From contig NZ_VJOY01000015.1 of NCBI RefSeq assembly GCF_007109405.1, positions 1-64,000 of the forward strand: a stretch of 64,000 nucleotides of DNA, read 5' to 3'. Source of the DNA: Pseudomonas mangiferae. GTDB taxonomy: Bacteria; Pseudomonadota; Gammaproteobacteria; Pseudomonadales; Pseudomonadaceae. A model generated the notes under the pieces. That model was not told where the DNA came from and did not search any database. It saw only the letters and a program-made list of their open reading frames with translations. The stretch's first letter is position 1; each line of letters opens with the position of its first letter. Shown here one piece after another: positions 8,413 to 17,380 of this stretch. A program made the position numbers and the translations under genes.

Positions 8413-9528
8413 TTAGAGATGTGAATTTGGAGGAATGTCGTACGTGAAAACGCTGTATTGGCCATCTTCAGGTACCAAGGCCAATAGTCGATCCCGGGTG
8501 GGGAACGCTAGATCCGCGATATAGGGAAGGCGAACCCGACCCAGCACGCGAGCGGTCTCTGCGTCCCATACCTCTAGATTGCCCTGTTCGTCCGCAACAG
8601 CCACGCGACCTTCGTCCGCTAAAATCAACGCTGTTACCGCTGCAGGCATGACGAATTCGTTCAGCAGCATGAGAGGCTCCAGCGAATACACGCGTACTTG
8701 GTTATCCACCGATACGGCAAACTGTTCGGCATGGGGCGCTACGACAACATGACCTCGCTTATGGGCTGAAAGGGCTCCCCATCCGCAGCGACCCAGCGGC
8801 TCGACCTCAGGGATCCGCCACACCTTGCAGGAGCCGGTGTCATCAATGGCAATTACATGTTTTTCACTTCGAGTAATAGCTGCATCAAACGGTTTTATAT
8901 CAGCGCTCCAATATATGCGTTGATCCGTTCGGGGATTGTGGAGCAACAGCGTTTTTTCCAGAAGATTACTAGTAAACACTCGGCCGCTATCGGTCAGCTT
9001 ATAGATGCCCGAGTAACCTGGATGTGCGCTCCATACGTCTAAGGCTGAATTCTCTTTTCTCCAGTCAATCAAGCTTTTCCGATAAGCGATATAATCGACA
9101 TTCGCATCAACCGGAACATCAGCACCGACATCGAAAACATGCTCATACAGCAATTTTTCGGGCTCGACCTGAAGAACCTTAACAAAAGTTCTAAGCGCCC
9201 CCTGCTTTCCATCAATATATCCGACAAAATAACTATTGGAGTCAATAAATCCACTCCCATTGATGGATGGAAAGTCGCCAACTGCACGAAATGTGGTTAT
9301 CTCATTTAAATTTTCTACCTCATAGAGGTCGACACGGCCAGAAGAGCTCTCAACCAAAAAATATCGGCCATTCTCATCGACACGTAGCTTTTCCGCAGAA
9401 GCGTCTACAGCTATCGATCCCCGGGAAATCAAGCGAGGCGCAGCGAGCCTTTGATCCATCACTGCCAATTTATCGGTTTGGCATCCTGCCAAACCGACTA
9501 TCGTAAAGAATAAAATTCCAATACGCAT
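8413..9528 (-). CDS. Lipoprotein with beta-propeller-like repeats; candidate immunity protein
   Basis: 371 residues. The signal ends in the lipobox LAGC with Cys16 as the lipidation site, so the mature protein should be membrane-anchored, facing the periplasm. The rest has WD40-like repeats, for example LEVWDAETARVLGRV and YSVFTYD near the C-terminus, suggesting a propeller. Base composition is clearly more AT-rich than the flanking backbone. It starts eight bases after the stop of a papain/C39-like protein, so the two form an operon. A periplasmic lipoprotein directly behind a putative cysteine-hydrolase effector fits the organisation of peptidoglycan-amidase effector/immunity pairs. That role is inference; the propeller could instead be an unrelated envelope sensor. 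Confidence 0.65.
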   Translation of the reverse strand: MRIGILFFTIVGLAGCQTDKLAVMDQRLAAPRLISRGSIAVDASAEKLRVDENGRYFLVESSSGRVDLYEVENLNEITTFRAVGDFPSINGSGFIDSNSYFVGYIDGKQGALRTFVKVLQVEPEKLLYEHVFDVGADVPVDANVDYIAYRKSLIDWRKENSALDVWSAHPGYSGIYKLTDSGRVFTSNLLEKTLLLHNPRTDQRIYWSADIKPFDAAITRSEKHVIAIDDTGSCKVWRIPEVEPLGRCGWGALSAHKRGHVVVAPHAEQFAVSVDNQVRVYSLEPLMLLNEFVMPAAVTALILADEGRVAVADEQGNLEVWDAETARVLGRVRLPYIADLAFPTRDRLLALVPEDGQYSVFTYDIPPNSHL

Positions 9529-9536
9529 CGAATACC

Positions 9537-10394
9537 TCAGACAGCGCTAGCGCTGACGCAGCCATAAAAATAGGGAAGGAACCTTTCGACATTTAAATCA
9601 TGTATACGCTCGTTGACAGTGGAGATTCCGCCCCAAGAATATACTTTGAAGCTAAGTTTCTTTTTCTTGAGCATATCTACTACATCGGGACGAGCGGAAT
9701 TATAGCAACTGGGACCTAGCCCCATAGGTTCATGCATCACTATCCAGTGATCTGGGGTTCCAAGCAACGTTCTGGGCATACCGTTCAACTTCGGCATAGG
9801 AACTTCACCAGCTACTGCGCCCAGTACGGCGGCACGTACCAGCAGGCAAACGTATCGCCCCATATTGGCTTGCAAATCTGCAGCAAGAAGTCGCTCCAAC
9901 GAGGCCGGGTGATACTGCGCCAAGTTATCCACCTGGGTAAACAAACCACTCTGCTCAAACCAGGCCGCCATAGTATTTGCTCCGGTTATGCCTGCGATGG
10001 AAGAGCCCGGTCCACTCATCGACAGGACACCGTTAGAGGCATCTCTTAAGCTAGCCAACGTCACCCAATCGGTGGCCTCGATGGCGGAACCAATATCAGC
10101 ATGTCGACACTGAGCGCTCGGTTTTATATGCAGCTGGCCAATACGTGCCTCGCCATGGGTCATAAGATCAATGGCATACCGCGCGTAATGCCAAGGATGA
10201 GCACTGGCGAGGCAGTACATGAAAGCAGCGGGACCGCATAATGGTGCACTCTGTTGGTTGATCGTTTCTGGTGCCCTTATGCGTCTAGCAATGGACTCTC
10301 CAATTTTTGCCCGCGTCATTTTAGGAGAATTGAGAAACGAAAACGCCAGCGGCTCTTTACCGTTCTGGAAGGCCTGTATCAGGGCATATGGCAT
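9537..10394 (-). CDS. Putative cysteine protease/amidase-like effector (C39/papain-like signature)
   Basis: 285 residues, no signal peptide. Residues 51-58 read PLCGPAAF, like the catalytic-Cys block of C39 and related papain-fold enzymes (C-G-P-A-A). DHWIVMHEP (about 215-223) fits the histidine strand, and YSWGG (about 252-256) ends the core. Cys53 and His216 are therefore the predicted catalytic pair. The gene has a strong ribosome binding site (AAAGGAGC, 10402-10409) and lies in a lower-GC block. The lipoprotein gene follows after eight bases. Absence of a signal peptide and a partner lipoprotein suggest injection by a type VI system from a locus elsewhere. I do not recognise the exact family, and the motif assignment is by eye. 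Confidence 0.55.
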   Translation of the reverse strand: MPYALIQAFQNGKEPLAFSFLNSPKMTRAKIGESIARRIRAPETINQQSAPLCGPAAFMYCLASAHPWHYARYAIDLMTHGEARIGQLHIKPSAQCRHADIGSAIEATDWVTLASLRDASNGVLSMSGPGSSIAGITGANTMAAWFEQSGLFTQVDNLAQYHPASLERLLAADLQANMGRYVCLLVRAAVLGAVAGEVPMPKLNGMPRTLLGTPDHWIVMHEPMGLGPSCYNSARPDVVDMLKKKKLSFKVYSWGGISTVNERIHDLNVERFLPYFYGCVSASAV

Positions 10395-10518
10395 GGTAGG
10401 AAGCTCCTTTTCCGAAAGGGGCCACCATGATGGCCACCGGCGGAGGCGGGCTCCCGTGCACCCGTCACAGACGCGCCACCCGCCATGCCTAATTCGTTAA
10501 CAGGATCGCAGAACGCCA

Positions 10519-10920
10519 TCAGAGCTGTTCTTCCTGCTCGTCCGGCAGGTGGGGGTCCAGGTGCAGCCAGGGCAGGCGGGTGCCGACCCAGATGTGGCGG
10601 TCGGCGGGGGCCTGGTTGGCGTCGTCGAGGGTACCGATGGTGACGTCCAGGGTGTCCGGGGCCAGCGCCGTGTGCAGGGCCAGTTGCGCGCCGCAGTCGC
10701 GGCAGAAGTAGCGGGTGCAGGTAGGCGAGGATGCATAAGTGCCGGGCTCACCCGCGGTCCAGGCGAAGCGCGCGCCCGGCACGCTGATCCAGGTCACCAG
10801 CAGGCCGCCGCTGCTGCGCCGGCAGATGCTGCAATGGCAATGGGCGATGTCGCGCAGGGGTGCGTCGAAGCGGTAGCGCAGGCGGCCGCAGTGGCAGCCG
10901 CCGGTGTGCAGGTCGGTCAT
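10519..10920 (-). CDS. GFA family (glutathione-dependent formaldehyde-activating-like, CENP-V fold) protein
   Basis: 133 residues from the ATG at 10920, which has GGAGG nine bases upstream. The longer frame is non-coding shadow. Cysteine clusters typical of the GFA/CENP-V fold are present: GGCHCGRLRY near the start, HCHCSICRRSSG near residue 30 and CRDCGAQL near residue 75, which together bind zinc. Members are named after Gfa, but most are not experimentally linked to formaldehyde metabolism, so the reaction is uncertain. It lies divergent from the AEC transporter gene with about 100 bases between them. Confidence 0.85.
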   Translation of the reverse strand: MTDLHTGGCHCGRLRYRFDAPLRDIAHCHCSICRRSSGGLLVTWISVPGARFAWTAGEPGTYASSPTCTRYFCRDCGAQLALHTALAPDTLDVTIGTLDDANQAPADRHIWVGTRLPWLHLDPHLPDEQEEQL

Positions 10921-11022
10921 GGGCGAATCCTCCGGGCGGGACTTCATCATGCCGGATCGCCGCGGTCGGGTTGCATCGGCGCGGCGGTCGGCCGACGATA
11001 GCGGCTTTTCCGAGCCCTCGCC

Positions 11023-11928
11023 GTGACCGACCTGCTCCAGGCCCTCTGGCCCCTGTTCGCCCTGATCGTCGGGGGCTACGGCCTGCGCCGCTGGGAATTT
11101 CCCGGCGATGCGTTCTGGCCCGCCGCCGAGCGGCTGAACTACTTCCTGCTGTTCCCCGCCCTGCTGTTCCACAGCCTGGCCACCGCGCCCCTGGACAACC
11201 CGGCGCTGTCGCGGCTGGCCCTGGCGGTGCTGGTGGGCCTCGGCCTGGGCTGGGCCAGCCTGCTGGTGGGCCGCCGCCTGCGGGGCTGGCCCGCCGGCCG
11301 CTTCGGCGCCCTCGCCCAGGGGCTGCTGCGCTTCAATACCTACCTGGGCCTTGCCGCGGTGGGTAGCCTGTTCGGCCAGAAGGGGCTGGCGCTGGCCGCG
11401 CTGATGCTGGCGCTGATGGTGCCCACGGTGAACCTGATGTCGGTGTGGGCGCTGACCGCCGAGCGTGGGATGGGGCTCCGAGCCCTGCTGCTGCCGGTGG
11501 TGAAGAACCCACTGATCGTGGCCTGCCTGGCGGGCGCCCTGGTGAACCTCGCGGGCCTGCCGCTGCCGGGCGGCAGCGAGCGGCTGCTGTCGCTGCTGGC
11601 GGCCGCCAGCCTGCCCCTGGGCCTGCTCTGCGTCGGCGCGGCCTTGCGTCCGCGGGAGCTGGGCGGCGAATGGGCGGCGCTGGCCTGGAACTGTGGGCTG
11701 CGCCTGCTGGCGATGCCGGTGCTGGCCTGGGGCGTGGCCCTCGCCCTGGACCTGCCGGCGCTGGAGCGCACGGTGCTGGTGCTGTTCTTCGCCCTGCCCA
11801 CCGCGCCCACCGCCTACGTGCTCACCCGGCAGTTGGGCGGCGACGGCTCGCTGATGGCCGGCCTCATCACCCTGCAGACCCTGCTGGGCGCCGTCAGCCT
11901 GCCCCTGGTGCTGATCCTGGCGGGCTGA
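11023..11928 (+). CDS. AEC family transporter (auxin efflux carrier-like)
   Basis: 301 residues with a GTG start at 11023. About ten hydrophobic segments in two halves, beginning LLQALWPLFALIVGGYGLRR, the usual first helix of AEC/malonate-type permeases. Inner parts include LLRFNTYLGLAAVGSLFG and a final ALPTAPTAYVLTRQLGGD segment, which is the conserved crossover near the C-terminus (P-x-x-x-x-x-Y). These carriers export or import organic anions in the inner membrane. The substrate cannot be inferred. The neighbouring GFA gene is divergent. Confidence 0.82.
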   Translation: MTDLLQALWPLFALIVGGYGLRRWEFPGDAFWPAAERLNYFLLFPALLFHSLATAPLDNPALSRLALAVLVGLGLGWASLLVGRRLRGWPAGRFGALAQGLLRFNTYLGLAAVGSLFGQKGLALAALMLALMVPTVNLMSVWALTAERGMGLRALLLPVVKNPLIVACLAGALVNLAGLPLPGGSERLLSLLAAASLPLGLLCVGAALRPRELGGEWAALAWNCGLRLLAMPVLAWGVALALDLPALERTVLVLFFALPTAPTAYVLTRQLGGDGSLMAGLITLQTLLGAVSLPLVLILAG

Positions 11929-12293
11929 CGGCACCGGCGCTGCGCGCTTCGCCGGATGCGCGGGCTTCTCGTATCCGTCACTGGCGATTCCGGGGCTTCG
12001 TGCGGCGACCGCCCGGCGCACTGGCGCTCGGGCCGCCAGGCTGAGAAGCCCACCCAACCCTCCGGTTGGCCCGCCGCCGAGTACGCCCCTGGATCGCCAG
12101 GATGACCGGGCCGCCTGCAGAACATCAGCTCGGATCACCCGCCCCCTTCCTGGCGTCCGAATGGACGAAGCACCCCGTCCGCCCGGAGAAACACGCTGTC
12201 GCGAATTCCCGGCGCGACTTTTTCAGGGCAATCGCTAGAATCCGCCGGCAGCCGGTCAGATCTGGCGACCCCCACTTTCAGCAAGGACACGAT
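11929..12293. other. Intergenic region upstream of terC; nothing recognised
   Basis: About 365 bases without a supported gene. It contains the end of the AEC transporter transcript and the promoter and leader of the TerC gene. I looked for the yybP-ykoY/alx-type leader that controls some TerC genes and could not recognise it by eye. No T-tailed hairpin is visible. Confidence 0.4.
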
Positions 12294-13055
12294 ATGGATT
12301 GGCTGTTGAACCCGGAAATCTGGGTCGCCTTCTTGACCCTGACGGCTCTGGAGATCGTCCTGGGCATCGACAACATCATCATGATCTCCATCCTGGTGGG
12401 GCGGATGCCCAAGGAGATGCAGCCCAGGACGCGCCTGTTCGGCCTGGCCCTGGCGATGATCACCCGGATCCTCCTGCTGCTGTCCATCGCCTGGGTGATG
12501 CGCCTCACCGCCGACCTGTTCCACGTGTTCGGCCAGGGCATCTCGGGGCGCGACCTGATCCTGTTCTTCGGCGGCCTGTTCCTGCTATGGAAGAGCAGCA
12601 GCGAGATCTACCACGGCCTGGAAGGCGAGGACGAGGCCGAGGGCGAGCCGAATAAGGGGCCGGGCGGGTTCATCGGCACCATCATCCAGATCGCCATCAT
12701 CGATATCGTGTTTTCCCTGGACTCGGTGATCACTGCGGTGGGCATGGTCTCCCACGTACCGGTGATGATCGCCGCGATCATCGTCGCGGTGCTGGTGATG
12801 ATGCTGGCCGCCGGCACCATCAGTTCTTTCATCGACAAGCACCCGAGCCTGAAGATGCTGGCGCTGTCGTTCCTCATCGTGGTGGGGACGGTGCTGATCG
12901 CCGAGAGCTTCGAAGTGCACGTGCCCAAGGGCTACGTCTACTTCGCCATGGCCTTCTCGCTGGCGGTGGAAGCGCTGAACATCCGTATGCGCACCGCCCG
13001 CAAGAAGCAGGACGTGGATCCGGTGAAACTGCGCAAGGACATCCCCGGCGAGTGA
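12294..13055 (+). CDS. TerC family integral membrane protein
   Basis: 253 residues from the ATG at 12294, with AAGGA about seven bases upstream; the in-frame extension to 12066 is not needed. TerC hallmarks are the two acidic membrane motifs: TALEIVLGIDNIIMI in the first helix and IDIVFSLDSVITAVGM in the second half. Several more membrane helices follow, with an Asp/Glu-rich loop (GEDEAEGEP) between. Family members (YgdQ/YkoY/Alx type) are implicated in metal, especially manganese, export in the inner membrane, possibly loading exported metalloenzymes. A charged C-terminal tail ends the protein. Confidence 0.88.
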   Translation: MDWLLNPEIWVAFLTLTALEIVLGIDNIIMISILVGRMPKEMQPRTRLFGLALAMITRILLLLSIAWVMRLTADLFHVFGQGISGRDLILFFGGLFLLWKSSSEIYHGLEGEDEAEGEPNKGPGGFIGTIIQIAIIDIVFSLDSVITAVGMVSHVPVMIAAIIVAVLVMMLAAGTISSFIDKHPSLKMLALSFLIVVGTVLIAESFEVHVPKGYVYFAMAFSLAVEALNIRMRTARKKQDVDPVKLRKDIPGE

Positions 13056-13128
13056 GGCCGGGGCAGCGGCCCGGCTCGTCTGACCGAGCCTGGCCGGGCT
13101 GGGCCTGGCCCACCGGGGTCGCCCGGGA

Positions 13129-13296
13129 TCAGGCGATCTCGATCATCTCGAAGTCGGCCTTGCCGACGCCGCAATCGGGGCACAGCCAGTCGGCCGGCAC
13201 GTCTTCCCAGCGGGTGCCCGCGACGATGCCGTCGTCCGGCCAGCCCTCGGCCTCGTCGTAGATCAGTCCACACACCACGCATTGCCACTTCTTCAT
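13129..13296 (-). CDS. rubA: Rubredoxin
   Basis: 55 residues, [10 protein letters not shown] to the stop at 13129-13131. The iron-binding cysteines are in the two C-x-x-C pairs, Cys6/Cys9 and Cys39/Cys42, with the family-typical [15 protein letters not shown] and FEMIEIA tail. The start is supported by GAGGTG eight bases upstream. Rubredoxin is a one-electron carrier in the cytoplasm, classically passing electrons from rubredoxin reductase to alkane hydroxylase. P. aeruginosa has two rubredoxin genes in tandem at the corresponding place; only one is seen here. Divergent from ubiC. Confidence 0.95.
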   Translation of the reverse strand: MKKWQCVVCGLIYDEAEGWPDDGIVAGTRWEDVPADWLCPDCGVGKADFEMIEIA

Positions 13297-13454
13297 CGCT
13301 GCACCTCGCTATCAGGCCGGGGCCGCGGGCGTCCTCTGGGGGAACGCTTTGGCGGCCGAGGCGGCTTTGTACTGTTCCACGCACACCCGTGCAAGGGCAA
13401 CCGGCCCTCGTCGGCATGCTAAGCTCGCCGCTTTCCGCCACGCCCAGCCCCGCC

Positions 13455-14003
13455 GTGCCCCATTCCAGCCCCGTCTCGCCCCCGTCCTGGCAGACCGCCG
13501 ACCACCTGTCTCCCGCCCCGCCACCGCCGGTATCCGCGTGGCTGTTCGACCAGGGCTCGCTGACCCAACGCCTCACCGCCCTGGCCGACGGCGCCTTCGC
13601 CGTGCAGCCATTGGCGGAAGGCTGGCAGGTGCTGCGCGAGGATGAATGCCGGGCCCTCGGCCTGGAAAGCGGAAGCGAGGGCTGGGTGCGCGAGGTCTAC
13701 CTGCGCGGCGAGGGAGCGCCCTGGGTGTTCGCCCGCAGCGTCGCGCCCCGGGACGCCCTGCAGGCGTCCGGCCTGGGCCTGCGGGAGCTGGGCGAGCGCT
13801 CCCTGGGCGAGCTGTTGTTCAGTGACCGCGCCTTCGCCCGCGGCGCGCTGCACGCCTGCCGCTACCCAGCCGCCTGGCTGCCGGCGGCGGTGGCCGGCGA
13901 GGGCCTGTGGGCACGCCACTCGCGCTTCGACCGCGGGCCCCTGGCGGTGCTGGTGGCCGAAGTGTTCCTGCCCGCCCTCTGGCGCCGCGTCGGGCTAGCC
14001 TGA
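13455..14003 (+). CDS. ubiC: Chorismate-pyruvate lyase
   Basis: 182 residues from a GTG at 13455; an upstream in-frame ATG at 13416 would add 13. I prefer the GTG because the ATG overlaps a promoter-like TGCTAAGCT, but this is not decisive. The core ([12 protein letters not shown] near the start, [22 protein letters not shown] in the middle, LGELLF and the C-terminal [10 protein letters not shown]) is typical UbiC. Glu and Arg residues in EVYL and FARS contribute to product binding in the family. It converts chorismate to 4-hydroxybenzoate and pyruvate, the first committed step of ubiquinone synthesis. ubiA follows 58 bases later. Confidence 0.9.
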   Translation: MPHSSPVSPPSWQTADHLSPAPPPPVSAWLFDQGSLTQRLTALADGAFAVQPLAEGWQVLREDECRALGLESGSEGWVREVYLRGEGAPWVFARSVAPRDALQASGLGLRELGERSLGELLFSDRAFARGALHACRYPAAWLPAAVAGEGLWARHSRFDRGPLAVLVAEVFLPALWRRVGLA

Positions 14004-14025
14004 CGCCCGCCACGGAAGGACGAAT

Positions 14026-14036
14026 CGGTATACTCC
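14026..14036 (+). promoter_or_regulatory. Possible -10 element upstream of ubiA
   Basis: The ubiC-ubiA gap contains cggTATACTcc, a good match to a sigma70 -10 hexamer (14029-14034), about 28 bases before the ubiA start. It could give ubiA some independent expression. No clear -35 element is visible. Confidence 0.35.
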
Positions 14037-14061
14037 GCCGGTTCGCCCTGGAGCCGTCACG

Positions 14062-14952
14062 ATGTACACCACGCTGCTGCAAGCCTTGAACCGCGTCCAC
14101 CCACGCGCCTGGGACTTCGTCCAGCTGATGCGCCTGGACAAGCCCATCGGCATCTACCTATTGCTCTGGCCGACCCTCTGGGCTCTGTGGATCGCCGCCC
14201 GGGGCGTGCCGTCGGCGGCCAACCTGGCGATCTTCGTCGCCGGCGTGTTCCTCATGCGCGCCGCCGGCTGCGTGATCAACGACTACGCCGACCGCGATTT
14301 CGACGGCCACGTCAGCCGCACCCGCGCCCGGCCCCTGGCCAGCGGGCGCATCGCCGGCCGCGAGGCGCTGGTGCTGTTCGCCCTGCTTTGCCTGGCCAGC
14401 TTCGGCCTGGTGCTGCTGACCAACGCCGCCACCCTCTGGCTGTCCATCGGCGGGCTGGTCCTGGCGGCCAGTTACCCGTTCATGAAGCGCTACACCTTCT
14501 ACCCCCAGGTGGTGCTGGGGGCGGCGTTCTCCTGGGGCATGCCCATGGCCTTCACCGCCGAGACCGGCGAGCTGCCCGCCGCCGCCTGGCTGCTGTACAT
14601 CGCCAACCTGCTGTGGACCGTGGCCTATGACACCTACTACGCCATGACCGATCGGGAGGACGACCTGAAGATCGGCGTGAAATCCACGGCGATCCTTTTC
14701 GGCGAGGCCGACCGGGCCATCATCCTCACCCTCCAGGGCCTGGCCCTGGGCTGCCTGCTGCTGGCCGGCGCGCGCTTCGAGCTGGGGCTGTACTTCCACC
14801 TGGGGCTGCTGGTAGCCGCCGGCTGCTTCGCCTGGGAATTCCACCTCACCCGCACCCGCGATCCCCAGGCCTGCTTCCGGGCGTTCCTGCACAACCACTG
14901 GGCCGGCCTGGCGATCTTCCTGGGCATCGTGCTGGACCATGCCCTGCGCTAG
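14062..14952 (+). CDS. ubiA: 4-hydroxybenzoate octaprenyltransferase
   Basis: 296 residues, nine or so membrane helices. The two Asp-rich motifs of the UbiA prenyltransferase family are intact: [12 protein letters not shown] (near residue 73) and [16 protein letters not shown] (near residue 190), which bind Mg-prenyl diphosphate. [20 protein letters not shown] and [10 protein letters not shown] are further UbiA signatures. It attaches the polyprenyl chain to 4-hydroxybenzoate in the inner membrane, the step after UbiC, which is encoded just upstream. Confidence 0.95.
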   Translation: MYTTLLQALNRVHPRAWDFVQLMRLDKPIGIYLLLWPTLWALWIAARGVPSAANLAIFVAGVFLMRAAGCVINDYADRDFDGHVSRTRARPLASGRIAGREALVLFALLCLASFGLVLLTNAATLWLSIGGLVLAASYPFMKRYTFYPQVVLGAAFSWGMPMAFTAETGELPAAAWLLYIANLLWTVAYDTYYAMTDREDDLKIGVKSTAILFGEADRAIILTLQGLALGCLLLAGARFELGLYFHLGLLVAAGCFAWEFHLTRTRDPQACFRAFLHNHWAGLAIFLGIVLDHALR

Positions 14953-15060
14953 GCCCACCCCGGCGGCGCGCAGAACGCCGCGGCCAGCCCCATGGCGTCT
15001 CCCCGGGAATGGCGCTGCCCGGTTGCCGGACGGGCCCGGGGAGCCCGGGCCGACGCGCCA

Positions 15061-15078
15061 ATGTCACATCGCTGCAAT
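15061..15078 (+). promoter_or_regulatory. Pho box upstream of phoB
   Basis: Two PhoB half-sites with 11-base periodicity: ATGTCAC (15061-15067), ATCG spacer, CTGCAAT (15072-15078), close to the consensus CTGTCAC/CTGTCAT. A weaker third unit, CCGTTAT (15083-15089), continues the phase. The site lies about 50 bases before the phoB start and implies autoactivation of phoBR under phosphate limitation, as known for E. coli and P. aeruginosa. Confidence 0.75.
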
Positions 15079-15129
15079 AATTCCGTTATCTAATGCGCCC
15101 ACGACAGGACTCCCCGGAAGCAGCAACCC

Positions 15130-15819
15130 ATGGCAGGCAAGACAATCCTCATCGTCGACGACGAAGCCCCGATCCGCGAGATGATCGCCGTCGCGCTGGA
15201 AATGGCCGGTTACGAATGTCTGGAGGCGGAGAACGCCCAGCAGGCCCATGGCGTGATCATCGACCGCAAGCCCGACCTGATCCTGCTGGACTGGATGCTG
15301 CCCGGGACCTCGGGCATCGAACTGGCGCGGCGCCTGAAGCGCGACGAGCTGACCGGGGATATCCCGATCATCATGCTCACCGCCAAGGGCGAGGAGGACA
15401 ACAAGATCCAGGGCCTGGAAGTGGGCGCCGACGACTACATCACCAAGCCCTTCTCCCCCCGGGAACTGGTCGCCCGCCTCAAGGCCGTGCTGCGTCGCGC
15501 CGGCCCGGCGGACAGCGAGGCGCCCATCGAGGTGGGCGGCCTGCTGCTCGACCCCATCAGCCACCGGGTAACCATCGACGGCAAGCCCGCCGACATGGGC
15601 CCTACCGAGTACCGCCTGCTGCAATTCTTCATGACCCACCAGGAGCGCGCCTACACCCGCGGCCAGCTGCTGGACCAGGTCTGGGGTGGCAACGTCTACG
15701 TCGAGGAACGCACGGTGGACGTGCACATCCGCCGGCTGCGCAAGGCCCTCGGCGAGGTCTACGAGAACCTCGTGCAGACGGTGCGCGGCACCGGCTACCG
15801 TTTCTCCACCAAAGGCTGA
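15130..15819 (+). CDS. phoB: Phosphate regulon response regulator PhoB
   Basis: 229 residues. Receiver domain (1-120): acidic pocket IVDDE, phosphoacceptor Asp54 in [10 protein letters not shown], and Lys106 in YITKPFSP. C-terminal OmpR/PhoB winged helix (about 130-229) with [27 protein letters not shown] and the recognition-helix region [17 protein letters not shown], ending VRGTGYRFS. It activates the Pho regulon by binding Pho boxes once phosphorylated by PhoR, which follows 45 bases downstream. A Pho box precedes it. Confidence 0.97.
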   Translation: MAGKTILIVDDEAPIREMIAVALEMAGYECLEAENAQQAHGVIIDRKPDLILLDWMLPGTSGIELARRLKRDELTGDIPIIMLTAKGEEDNKIQGLEVGADDYITKPFSPRELVARLKAVLRRAGPADSEAPIEVGGLLLDPISHRVTIDGKPADMGPTEYRLLQFFMTHQERAYTRGQLLDQVWGGNVYVEERTVDVHIRRLRKALGEVYENLVQTVRGTGYRFSTKG

Positions 15820-15864
15820 ACCCGGCCCTGCCGGCCGGGTGCGCAGTACGCAGGACGACCGTCT

Positions 15865-17184
15865 ATGGATGAGTGGATGAACCGGGACTGGCGCGGCACC
15901 CTGCTGCGCCAGGCGGCGGCGCTGCTGGGCGCCTGCCTGCTGGTGGGCCTGGTGACCGGCGAGTACGGCTGGGCCCTGGCCCTCGGCCTGGGCCTGCAGG
16001 TGGCCTGGACCACCCGCCAGCTGCTGCGCTTGCGGACCTGGCTGCAGACCCAGCGCCTGGACGAGCCGCCGCCGGAGAGCCACGGCCTGTGGGGCGACGT
16101 GCTGGACAACCTCTACCACCTGCAACGCCGCCACCAGCGCGCCCGCGACCGCCTGCAGGCGGTGATCGACCGGGTGCAGGAATCCACCACGGCGCTGAAG
16201 GACGCCGTGGTGCTGCTGGACAGCGACGGCAACCTGGAGTGGTGGAACCCCGCGGCGGAGACCCTGCTGGGCCTGAAGACCTCCCACGACAGCGGCCAGC
16301 CGGTCGGCAACCTGATCCGCCACCCGCGCTTCAAGGAATACGTCGAGCAGGCCAACTACCGCGAGCCGCTGGACCTGCCCTCCCCCCTCAGCGACCGCCT
16401 GCGCCTGCAGTTCCACTTCACCCGCTACGGCAACGGCGAGCATCTGATGCTGGTGCGCGACGTCACCCGCCTCCATCAGCTGGAGCAGATGCGCAAGGAC
16501 TTCGTCGCCAACGTCTCCCACGAACTGCGCACCCCGCTGACGGTGATCGCCGGCTACCTGGAGACCCTGATCGACAACGCCGAGGACGTGAACCCGCGCT
16601 GGCGTCGTCCGCTGCAGCAGATGCAGCAACAGGCCGGGCGCATGCAGAACCTGCTCAACGACCTGCTGCTGCTGGCCAAGCTGGAAGCCACCGACTACCC
16701 GTCGGACAACCAGCCGGTGCACATGGAACCGCTGCTGCGCTCCATCAAGGCCGACGCCCTGGCCTTGTCCGCCCAGCGCGCCCACCGTTTCACCCTGGAC
16801 GTGGAGCCCGGCATCGACCTCAAGGGCAGCGAGGCGGAACTGCGCAGCGCCTTCTCCAACCTGGTGTTCAATGCCGTGAAATACACCCCGGACCAGGGCG
16901 AGATCCGCATCCGCTGGTGGGGCGACGAGCAGGGTGCGCACCTGGCCGTGCAGGACTCGGGAATCGGCATCGAGGCACGCCACCTGCCGCGCCTCACCGA
17001 GCGCTTCTACCGGGTCGACTCCAGCCGCGCCAGCGCCACCGGCGGCACCGGCCTGGGCCTGGCCATCGTCAAGCACGTCCTGCTGCGCCACCGCGGCCGC
17101 CTGGACATCAGCAGCGTGCCCAACCACGGCAGCACTTTCACCTGCCACTTCCCCCCGGCGCAGATCGCCCGCCAGGCGTCGTAG
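15865..17184 (+). CDS. phoR: Phosphate regulon sensor histidine kinase PhoR
   Basis: 439 residues. Two membrane segments near the N-terminus (about 15-50) with almost no periplasmic loop, as is typical for PhoR. Then a PAS domain (about 95-200, VQESTTALKDAVVLLDSDGNL starts it), the H-box VSHELRTPLTV with His219, and a HATPase domain with SNLVFNAVKYTP (N box), QDSGIGI (G1) and GGTGLGLAIVKHV (G2). It phosphorylates PhoB when phosphate is scarce; its activity is restrained through PhoU and the Pst transporter, encoded further along this window. Confidence 0.96.
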   Translation: MDEWMNRDWRGTLLRQAAALLGACLLVGLVTGEYGWALALGLGLQVAWTTRQLLRLRTWLQTQRLDEPPPESHGLWGDVLDNLYHLQRRHQRARDRLQAVIDRVQESTTALKDAVVLLDSDGNLEWWNPAAETLLGLKTSHDSGQPVGNLIRHPRFKEYVEQANYREPLDLPSPLSDRLRLQFHFTRYGNGEHLMLVRDVTRLHQLEQMRKDFVANVSHELRTPLTVIAGYLETLIDNAEDVNPRWRRPLQQMQQQAGRMQNLLNDLLLLAKLEATDYPSDNQPVHMEPLLRSIKADALALSAQRAHRFTLDVEPGIDLKGSEAELRSAFSNLVFNAVKYTPDQGEIRIRWWGDEQGAHLAVQDSGIGIEARHLPRLTERFYRVDSSRASATGGTGLGLAIVKHVLLRHRGRLDISSVPNHGSTFTCHFPPAQIARQAS

Positions 17185-17380
17185 GGGGCGAGCGCCTTGC
17201 CACACTGAGGCCTCCCGCGCGTCCCCGAACAGGCCTGCTGGCCAATCGCTGCATTCCCGGACGCAGTGCACAGTCTGCCGTTCGACGGGCGTGTACCATG
17301 CGCGCCACCTTTTCCCGGCCCTTTTTCCCGCGCACATCAGGCGTCGCCCGGCCGGCTCCCTCACGGACAGGACACCTCTC

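Noticed and set aside
10921-12138. Extension of the GFA gene frame to 12138
   Set aside because: Opposite the AEC transporter; the GFA start at 10920 has a strong ribosome binding site.
12090-12293. Possible manganese (yybP-ykoY-type) riboswitch before terC
   Set aside because: The conserved loops could not be found by eye; a covariance search would be needed.
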